NCBI GenBank assembly: GCA_004431415.1
Contig: QPMI01000656.1
Coordinates: 1-64,000 of the forward strand
Reading direction: 5' to 3'
From: Cyanophora paradoxa
Lineage: Eukaryota > Glaucocystophyceae > Cyanophorales > Cyanophoraceae
Length of the DNA stretch: 64,000 nt
A program made the translations under genes and the position numbers. Below, piece after piece: positions 1 through 9,300 of this stretch. Each line of letters starts with the position of its first letter. Position 1 is the first letter of the stretch. The notes beneath the pieces were generated by a model. That model ran no database searches. It was not told where the DNA came from and saw only the letters and a program-made list of their open reading frames with translations.

Positions 1-896
1 CGAGACCCTCTTTCCCGCCTTCTCCCTCGCGATCCTCATGTGCGGCTTTGCCCGCACTCCCGCGGCCATTCGCACCCCAGAAAACGAACGATTCCCGTAC
101 CCAGGTACCTGACGGTGTTCGGGTACGGCCTGCGGGCGTGGGCCTACCTCGTCGGCTGTACCCACTGCGACCTCTCCGGCCCCTGGTGGTGCGCCTGTAC
201 CCGCCGCCCCGCGCCGTGCCCCGCCCGAGGGGGCGCGCTGCGGCAGGCACGCGACGTGCTGCCGGGAGGCGTGGAACCGCTGGAACCGGCCTGTCCGTAT
301 CCTTGCGCCCGCTCCCGCCGCCCGCGCGCCGTCGCTCCCGTATCTTTGCTCCGTGCGCGCTGCGTGCCTCGACCGCCGCCAGACAACTGGCTCCGGCGCC
401 ACGGCATGAAGGACTGGCGCGCCGTGCCCCCTGCCCCTGCCCCCGCGGAGCCCCTGGCTGACGGGACCGGCGGCGGCGGGGGCGCGCGTGCAGCATGGAG
501 CGGGGGCTGTCGAGGACCGGGGGCCAGCTCGTCGCGATGGCCATCTCCGCCGCCCTCCACGACGCGCGCCGCTTCCTCTCAGACCTGAAGCGCGCATCGA
601 ACGCGCATCGAAGCCGGCGCGCGCCCGGGCGCAGGTCGTCTGGTTCGCGGCGCTGGGGCGGCCGGCGTCGCTGCGGCACCCCCCCTGGATGGCAATCCTC
701 TACGCCGGCCACGGTCCGCCCCCGGGCTCGGCTTGGGGACGGGCCCCGCGCGCTTGGATTTGATCCGGGACGGTGCGCAGTGCCGTTCTTCGGGGCGGAG
801 GGCCTGCGCGGCACGCGGGCGGGCAACGTCGCCCTGTGGGCGGCCCTCCCGTTCGGCCTCGGCCTCCTCTGCTCCCTCTACGCCCACACCCTCTAG
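1..896 (+). CDS. DGAT1/ACAT-type membrane-bound O-acyltransferase, C-terminal part
   Basis: C-terminal end of an MBOAT enzyme of the diacylglycerol/sterol acyltransferase class, which transfers an acyl group from acyl-CoA to diacylglycerol or sterol in the ER membrane. The 5' end lies outside the window. Seven exons join in phase: 1-39, 105-188, 247-296, 383-416, 494-563, 635-713 and 781-896. They give AWNRWNRPVHNWLRRH, then GLSRTGGQ and ISAALHD, then GNVALWAALPFGLGLL before the stop. This matches the family motifs W..WN.PVH.WL.RH, G.S...A and the catalytic-His segment SA..HE, except that HE is HD here. The spacing between RH and GLS (8 residues) also matches the family. Two of the introns (417-493 and 564-634) need GC donors (GCGCGC). 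The family is well supported; DGAT1 rather than ACAT is less sure because the N-terminal half is missing. Confidence 0.8.
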
Positions 897-1407
897 GCCC
901 CGACTCGCGGCCTGGCCGTGGGCTCACCACGAGATCGATCATTACTTAGTTCTCTAATAGTAGTGCAAGTGGGATTGGTGCTGCCAGCGCCGCGTGCCCA
1001 GCGCCCGGCGGCCGGCGCCAGCGCGCGGGCGCCTGCGCCGGCCGCGACGATACAACTTCGAAACTTGGGAGCGCATGCAAAGCTGAAGGGCACCGGACCG
1101 CGGCGAACGTTAATTAACGCTCGTCCAGCACGAAGCCGCATGCAGCCGCTGAGCGCGCAAGCGCTAGCCCAATACCGCGCCGCAGCGCGTGCGCTTACCT
1201 TGACTTCGACCCCTCCGCCCGGGTACACGCGCAGATCGGTTTTTTTTACGGGTCATCATCAGCTCGGCGTGCGCGGCGCCTCCTTCTGTTCGTCCCAGCC
1301 TGTTCGTTCGACCGACGCAGGTGCGCTGAACCTCATTCCAGAACTATAGCCCGCCCCGCGCGCAGTGCGCGCGCACGAATCGTCGGCTCAGTCGGCGAAT
1401 CGCAGCG
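897..1407. other. Intergenic: DGAT1-like 3' end to glycolate oxidase promoter
   Basis: About 510 bp between two plus-strand genes. It must hold the 3' UTR of the acyltransferase and the promoter and 5' UTR of the oxidase. A mixed AT/GC stretch (TTAATTAACG near 1110) and a T-run near 1240 are visible. No ORF with protein-like composition and no clear TATA box or RNA gene was recognised. Confidence 0.5.
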
Positions 1408-2887
1408 ATGGACCCCGTGAACGTGATGGAGTACCAGATGGTGGCGAAGGAGAAGCTGCCGAAGATGGTGTACGATTACTACGCGTCGGGCGCCGACGAC
1501 CAGTGGACTCTGCAGGAGGCGCGCTCGGCTTTCGAGCGGATCACCTTCCGGCCGCGCGTGCTCGTGGACGTCTCCGTTCAGGATATGAGCACCACCATCC
1601 TTGGCCAGAAGGTCGCGTTCCCGATCTGCGTGGCCCCGACGGCGATGCAGTGCATGGCCACCGGCCAGGGCGAGAAGGCGACCTCGCGCGCCGTGGCCTC
1701 GATGAACACCCTCATGACCCTTAGCTCGTGGTCGACCACCCCGCTCGAGGAGGTCGCCAAGGCGGCCCCGCACGGCGCGCGCTGGTTCCAGCTCTACGTC
1801 TACAAGGACCGCGCATGCACCGAGCGCCTCGTCCGCCGCGCCCAGGCCGCCGGCTACAAGGCTCTCTGCCTCACGGTGAGCTTTTTCGCCAGCCCCGCGC
1901 AACCCCCGCCGCTTCCCGGCGGACGCGGCTCGTGCGCCCGATCGGATCTAGCACCCGGCGCCGTGTCCCCCAATTCCTTTCTTTGGTTTATTTAGACTTC
2001 TAAACTGCTTTCGCGCAGGTCGACACCCCCCGCCTCGGCCGCCGTGAGAACGACGTGAAGAACCGCTTCCACCTGCCGGACGGCCTCACCATGGGCAACT
2101 TCCTCGACCTCGTCCAGGTGCGCTCGACGCGCTCTCTGGCATGGTACGGCCTTCCTTCGTTTCTGAGCGCGCCGCGGGCCCGCAGGCCGAGATGCCGACT
2201 GACCAGAAGGACTCGGGCCTCGCCGCGTACGTCGCGTCCCTCATCGACCCCACCCTCAACTGGAAGGACGTCGAGTGGCTCAAGACCATCACCAAGTGCG
2301 CCCGCCCCGCGCCCCGCGCCGGCGCCGCCCCGCCCGCCGATCCGGCGCCGGCTGACCGGTTCGCGCCGCGCGCAGCCTGCCGATTGTCGTGAAGGGCGTG
2401 CTGACGGCGGAGGACGCGCTGATGGCGGTGAAGCACGGCTGCGCCGGCATCGTCGTGTCGAACCACGGCGCGCGGCAGCTCGACTACAGCCCGGCGACCA
2501 TCGACGTGCTCGAGGAGGTCGTCAACGCGGTCCGCGGCTACCCGATCGAGGTCTACCTCGACGGGGGCGTCCGGAGGGGCACCGACGCCCTCAAGGCCCT
2601 CGCCCTCGGCGCCCGCGTGCGCCCCGCCCCGCCCCCCGCCCCGCCGCCCCCGCCGCCGCCCCCGCCTCCGCCGACGCGGCGGGTAGGCGGTCTTCGTGGG
2701 GCGGCCGGTGGTGTGGGGCCTCGCGGCGGGCGGCGAGGAGGGCGTGCGCAAGGTGCTGACGATGCTGCGGGACGAGTTCAAGCTCGGCCTCGCGCTGCTC
2801 GGCTGCCAGTCCCTCAAGGACATCAACCGCTCGATGGTCGTCACCCCCGCCGACCGCGCCAAGACCGCCGTCCGCGCCCGCCTCTGA
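1408..2887 (+). CDS. FMN-dependent (S)-2-hydroxy-acid oxidase (glycolate oxidase)
   Basis: Oxidises glycolate or related 2-hydroxy acids to the 2-oxo acid with FMN and O2, normally in peroxisomes as part of photorespiration. Five exons are read as 1408-1875, 2019-2117, 2187-2295, 2376-2616 and 2687-2887, with GT-AG introns in consistent phase. Visible family motifs are [10 protein letters not shown] near the N-terminus, the FMN-site segment [27 protein letters not shown], the catalytic Lys segment [18 protein letters not shown] (catalytic His and substrate Arg), DGGVRRGTD and [11 protein letters not shown]. The product is about 370 residues, normal for the family. It ends in ARL, a PTS1-like tripeptide that fits peroxisomal import. 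Glycolate as substrate, rather than L-lactate or a longer 2-hydroxy acid, is inferred. The ATG at 1408 is chosen because the conserved N-terminal helix follows directly. Confidence 0.93.
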
Positions 2888-3387
2888 GCCCTGCCTCCGC
2901 GAGCCCCCTTCTTCTTCCTCTTCCCCCCTCTCCCCTCTCCTGCCCCCTCCCTCCCCCCGCCCCGCCCCTCGGACTGGACCCCGGCCGTCCCGTTGAGGCC
3001 GGCGGCGAATTTTTGCCCTCGCCGCCAACCCTGCCGCCCTCAGTTTAACGAGAAGAGAGCAGCTATGGCATGAAATCAATGCCGCCAGAGCATAGAGATA
3101 GCCTAGTAGGCTGTAGATTGAATCATGAAGTCTTTCGCTCCTGCAGTTCGATCCTCCTTACTGTCAACGTTCGTTTGCATGTAGTTTTCGATGTGAATGG
3201 AATTAACTGAGAAATAAGAAAAGCACATTGAATCTCATCGATATCTATGGACATGCTTTTATGAAAATGCTTGCCTTTCCTACGAAAGAAACTATAGCTA
3301 CGTGTACATGCAACTACACGAGCACTGCTAATACGTGGTTAACGTTCGTGTTCTTGACGGGCGGGGTTAGGCGGGCGGCGGTGGTGG
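2888..3387. other. AT-richer spacer between two convergent genes
   Basis: Between the oxidase stop and the stop of the minus-strand channel gene. The first ~150 bp is C/T-rich 3' UTR-like sequence; about 3040-3340 is distinctly AT-richer than the flanking exons. It probably contains both 3' UTRs and polyadenylation regions. No gene was seen. Confidence 0.5.
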
Positions 3388-6300
3388 TCAGCTGCTCTGG
3401 CCGAAGATGTGGCGGGAGATGCCGGCCTGGAGGAGCTGCAGCGCCGTCCTCCGGACCTGCGCCCCCGCGCGGCGCGTTCGGGCCCCGCCCCCTCCGGCCG
3501 GAGCCCCGCCCCGCCCCGCCCCGCCCCGGCGCACCTTCTTGGGGACGATGCGGTACCCGCAGGCGATGATCGACGCGATGGTCGCTGCGGGGGCGGCGGC
3601 CGCGTCGGGCGCCGGGGCGAGCGCAGCGGGCGGGGGGCCGGGGCCGGGGGCGGACCGCGGGGGGCGATGAGGTTGTCGCGCTGGTCGCCCTCCTCGAGGA
3701 GCTCGTACGGCACCAGCCGGTGGTCCACCTGCGCCCCGCTTCAGCCCAGCTCCGCTCCGCTCCCCGCCCTCGCCTTCCGCCCCGCGGCGCGCGCCCCCGC
3801 GCACCTTCTTCTTCTTGTTGCGGACCTCCCCGTACGTCCAGCCTGCGCCCCCGCGCCCCCTCAGCGCCCCCTCAGCGACCCCGGCCGGCGCCTGCTCGGG
3901 CGGGGGTGGGCGGGGGCGCGCCGTCCTCCTTCTGCTTGTGGGCCCACTCGTTGAAGGCGTTCTTGGCGAGGAGCTCGACGAGGGACTTGTGCTCCTGCTC
4001 GAGCCCCTCGGGCTCCACGACGCGCGGGGCGAAGCGCGGCTTGAGCCGCAGCAGGTCCTCGGCCTGCAGCGCCTCCCCCTCCCGGCCCAGCGCCGCCTCC
4101 TCGAAGGGCCGCGCCGTCGCCTCCAGCCGCCCCAGCGCCCCCTCCAGCCGCTTCTCCTCGCTCACCGCCCCCCCCTCCTCCTCCTCGTCCCTGCGGGCGG
4201 GGCGCGTCGGGCGCTGTTCGGAGGGTTGGGAAAGGGGGTACAGCCCCCGGCGCACTCGAAGGGGCCCGTCTCGATCTGGTACCCGAAGATCTCGATCCCC
4301 CGGATGACCTGCGGGCGCGGGGGGAAGGAGGGGCCGGGAGGTACACGTTCAGCGGGGGGCGGGGCGTGCAGCTCCCGAAGCGGGCGGGTGCGCGCCTGCT
4401 TGACGGTGTCGATGTTCCAAGTCTTCGAGCCGCTGCCGATGTCCTTGAAGGGCGCCAGGTCCTGCCCGCCGTCTCGGCCCGGGCCGCTGAATCGGGGAGG
4501 GGGGCACGGGCGCACGGCGACAGCCCCCTCGGGCGAAGCCTTCGGGTCGGGGCCTTCCCACCAGAAGAACCCCTCCGGCTTGCGCAGCTGCCGGGGGCCT
4601 CGGCGAGGAGCAGGGGCACAAGGCGGGGGGGGGCAGAAGGAAGCGGGCTCGCCTTCTCGATGCACCAGGACTCGTGGGCGAGCTCGGCGATGCGCTCGAG
4701 GAGGCGCGGGTCGAGCTGGTCCACCGGGTCCTCCGTCGTCCCCGCGATCCGCCGCGTGTCGTACGGCTTGGGCACGAAGGGCCGGCTCTTCTCCCGCTCC
4801 GGGATCAGCTTGTCGAAGCACGAGAGGGGGAACGTCGAGAGGAAGCGGACGGTCTCCCGCTTGATCTGCCGCCCCCGCCCTCGGGCCCGCTCCCAAAAGA
4901 GGGGAGGGGAGGGGGGTACCTTGAGCTCGGGGACGCCGGCCTTGCCGCCGCCGGCGATCGTGAGCGCGCTGCGGACGATCTCCTCCATCTGCGCGCCCCC
5001 GGTCAGACAAGGCGCGGGGGGTAGATGGCCCGCGGGAGGGGGTACAGCGCGCCTCGTCGTAGCGGAGGGACTCGCGGATGATCTCGGGGTGCACGCCGCC
5101 CTGCGCGCGCGCAGCAGCGTTCGGGGCCTCAGCGGGGCGGGGCCTCAGCGGGGGCCGGGGGGGGGGGGGGGGGGGGGGGGGCGGGGGGGTGGACGTTGGC
5201 GGCGGTGGCGGCGAGGAGGAAGAGCTCCTCGACGCGCCCGTCGAACTCGTCCGCCAGCTGCATCAGCCGGAAGTACATCCGCTGCGCCCCGGCCCCGCCG
5301 CCCGTCAGCCCGCCCGCCCGAGGGCGAGCGGGCCCGCCCGCCCGCACCGAGACGATCTCGATGTTCTCCGGCTTCTCCTTCAGCTCCGTCAGCTTCAGGT
5401 ACGGGTCCTCAACCTGGGGGTGCGCGTTGGAGGTGCGGGGGAGCGGGGAGCAAGGGGCGCTCGAGCGGGTACCTTCGCGGTGCGCGGGGCGGTGGCGGGG
5501 GCGCCCGGCCGCCGAGAGGGCCGCCTGCTGGGGTCCCGGCGTCGGAACGGAACGGGGCGGCGGCGCGGGGCGGCGGCAGGGGCGCACGTGAGCGGCCATG
5601 GCGCCGGTCTTGGGCGTGGCCGGGGGCTCGCGCTCGCGCGTGGGGAGGCGGGCGGCTCGATCCCTGCGCCATGGCGACGGGGGCGGCCCGGGCGGGCTGC
5701 TGCTGCGCGGACCCTCAGGCGCGCGTGCGGAGGGGGGGGGGGGGGGGGGGGGCGGGGGCGGGGCGGGGCGCACAGGGGGCGAGGGCGCCGGCGCGCTGGG
5801 CCGGGTGGCGTGCGCGAGGGCGGGGGCGGGGGCGGGGGCGGGGCCCCCGAGGTGCTCGTAGACGACTGCGAAGCCAGGGGCCACGCCGGAAGGGGACATC
5901 GGCGCCAGCTCCGCGGGGCCCTTCGCCGGCGTCGCCAGGAGGCCCGCCCCGGCCCCCACGCCGGCCCCCGCGGCCGAGGAGGAGGCAGCGGAGGAGGCAG
6001 CGACGATCGCGGGCACGGAGGCGGCGGCGCCCAGGCCGCCGCCAGGCCCGAGCCGCTCGTCCGCCTTCTTCTCGGTTTTCTCAATCGGCATCATCCGGAG
6101 CGCTCTCGCCTGCGGGCGCCCCGTGAGCCTCGTGGCGGCCTCGAGACCAGCGCGGGCGACGCCGCGCTCGCCTTCCACCTGTCGTACTCCTCCACGGTGG
6201 AGGTCTTGCCGTACTGCACGATCTGCGCGCGCCCCGGCCTCAGCCCGGTGGGCGCGGGGCGGGGCGGCGGGGCGGGCCATCTTGTGGAGGGCGTCGATGC

Positions 6301-9300
6301 TGGAGGCCTCGTGCACGAGGTACGAGATGTTGCGCTTCTCCGCATCCCCGAAGTTCTGCAGCGGGGGCCGGGGCGCGTCGGAGGGCGTCTCCCGACCGGG
6401 GCGGGGCGGGCCGGGGCGGGGCGCACGCCGTCCTCCTTGGTGAGGTCCTCGAGCTGGCGGATGATGGCGAGCATCTCGTCCAGCCCGAACGTCCGCCGCG
6501 CCGGCACCAGCCCCGACACGCCCCCGCCCCCCTTCTCCCGCAGCTCCTGCGCCACCAAAGAGTTGAGGAGGGCGGGGCGGGGCCCGACAGGGTCGGGGAA
6601 GGGGGAGCGGGCCTGGTTGCGGCCGGAGATGCGGATCAGCTCGTGCTCGAGGACGGTGTCCTCGAGGATGGCGCGCGGGTTGTCCATCTCGAACTGCCCG
6701 AACAGCGTCTTCGTCCGGTCCGTGATCTGCCCGAGAGGGGGAGGCGCGTTTTTAGCCGGCGGGCCGCGACCTTGGAAAGGGGCGGCGCGGGGCCGCGGGG
6801 CCGGCCGACCTGGCGCTGCGGGGTGAAGATGGAGGAGACGACGAGCTGGGCGCTCGTGCGGTGCGCGAGGCGCAGGCGGGAGCCGGCGTAGATCCTCCGC
6901 GCCTGCACGGCCCCCGGGGTCGTCCGCAGCACCACCCGGCACTTCAGCGACACGCTCCCGTCGTCCATCGCCGGCTGCCGCGGGGCGGGGCGGGGCGGGG
7001 CGGGGCGCACGCCGGCTCGGCGCCGGCAGAGGAAGGGACGGGCGGTGGGGGAGGGGCGCGCACGTCCTCCACGAGGGCGAGGTGCAGCTCGTGATCCTTG
7101 TTCTTCAGCGCGTTCTGCGGCGCCCCCGCCAGTCAGGGCGAGCCGGGCCGGGCCGGGCGAGGCGGGCCGGGCGGGCAAGGCGGCGCGGGGGCGGGGCGGG
7201 GCACCGGGGGCCGGAGGACGAGGCGGTCGCCGGTCTCGAGGACCTCGAGGAGGAAGAGGACGTACGCCTTCTTCGCCGCCACCACCGCCTTCACCTGCCC
7301 CGCCGCCCCCGCTCGACCCGGACCCCGCCCAGCGCCTCCCGCTGGCGCCCGCGCACCTTCGGGGGCCGCTCGGCGGGGGCATCGAGGCCGCGGGGCACGG
7401 ACTGGAGCCCCATCGCGTCGTCCACAGCCATCCTGCGGGGAGGGCGGAGGGTCTGAGCGAGGGCGGCGGCGGCGGGCGCGGGCCGCGGGGGCGCACTCGG
7501 AAGCCTTGGCGACGATGTCCCCCTCGGGGATCTTCACCTCGCTCTCGTTCACCAGCTCCACCTGCCCCGCCGCCCCGTCAGACCACGCCGCGCCGCGCCG
7601 CGCCGCGTGGCGTCGGATCGCACGAGGACGATGTCGTCGACGGCGACGCTGACGGAAGCGCCCGGGCGGCCCTTCCCCTCCGGCTTCGGGTCCGCTAGGT
7701 GGCTCACCTGCGCTACCGCTTCAAATCCGCCCGCGCTTCTCTGCGGGGGCTCGGGCGGGGGCGCGGGGGGCGCGGGCGCACGCGGGCGCGGAGGGTGAGG
7801 AGCTTCTGGAGGATCGTCATGCGGTCCTCGGGCTCCAGCTCAGATCTGAACTCCGCCTCCCGGTTCACCGCCTCCTCCCCCGCCGACGCGTAGAACTGGG
7901 GGAGGGGGGGGGGGGGGGGGGGGGGGGCGAGCGGGCTCGGCTGAGCGGGTCGGGGTCCGGGCGGGGGGCGCGGCACCTTGCCGACGATGGCGATGAAGAT
8001 GTTGATGAGGATGAGGGACACGACGATCACGAAGGAGAAGTAGAAGAAGCTGCGCCCGGCGGGCGGGCGTCAGGGAGGGAGGGAGGGAGGGGAGGGGAGG
8101 GGGGGGCGGGGAGGAGGAGGGGCCCATGCGCACACGCCGGCGGCGGGGGAGGCGTCGAGGAGGGAGGAGATCTCGAGGCCGCCGCCGAGGTTCCCGAAGA
8201 GCGTCGCGAACGACCCGTAGAACGTCGTGAAGCCTGCCGCACGGGCGCCCCCGCTCCCTCCCTCAGCTCCCTCGCCCACCCGCGCCCCGCCTCTTGGGCC
8301 AGGCGGGCCGGCCGCGCACTGTCGACTTTGTAGCCGAAGGTCACCCAGCCGAAGAAGGCGTAGCCCCTGCGCGGAAGGGGGGGTAAGGGATAAGGGGGCG
8401 TCGGAAGGCCCCTTCAGGGGTACGGCGCACGCGAAGATGATGACGAAGATGACGAGGAAGGCCGCCAGATCGGGGACGGCCTGCGGGGGTACGCGTGTTC
8501 GCTTCGGGAGGGTACGGACGCGGGAGGGGCCGGGGGGTTCGTGCGCGCCTGGCCGACGGTGTTCGTTAGGATGCTGAGCTTCGGCTGCAGCTCGAAGAAC
8601 TGCGCGGGGGGAGGGCTCAGAAGGGGCGGGGGAGGGGCGGCGAGGGGGTGCGCGGGTCGGCGGGCCTTGAAGATGCGGATGCAGCTGAAGAGGATGGCGA
8701 CGCCGGCGAGCTCCTGCGGGGTGCGGGGATGCGTCAAATGAGGGAGGAGAGGCGGGAACGAGGAAGGAGGGGAAGGAGCGCGCCTGCATGCGGATGGTGT
8801 AGTCGACGGCGGTGCTGAGGTCGTAGAAGAGGCCCTGGTCCAGCTCCCCCACCTCGGGCTGCCCGCCCCGCCGCCCCCGCTCGCTCGGGCCCCGCCGGGG
8901 GGGCGGGGGGCGAGGGGCGGGGGGGCGGGGTGGCGCACCCGGAGGACCTGCTGCATGCCGGAGGACCAGGTGAGGTACTCCCCGTACTTGAAGAAGCTGC
9001 CGATCGGGAGATCGGGCGGGCGCCAGCAAGGTCAGAGGGGCCCGGGGCGGGCGGGGCGGGCGGGGCGGGCGGGGCGGGGCGGACAGGGCGATGATGAGGC
9101 CGAGATTCGTCACGTCGAACATGTTGAACCAGTCCCTGCCGCCCGCGCGAGGTGAGCTCTAGAGAGACAGATGCGAGGCCGGCGGGGCGCCGAGGCGGGG
9201 CGCGGGGCGCACGTGATGTAGGGGATGAGGCCCTCGCGCCACATCTGGCGCCCCTCGCTGAACAGGTAGACTGCGGGGCGCGGCCGCGAGCTCGTTAGGC

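Noticed and set aside
4366-6826. Plus-strand frames of more than 580 codons over the channel gene
   Set aside because: They are shadows of minus-strand exons and GC-rich introns, with Arg/Gly/Pro-only composition.
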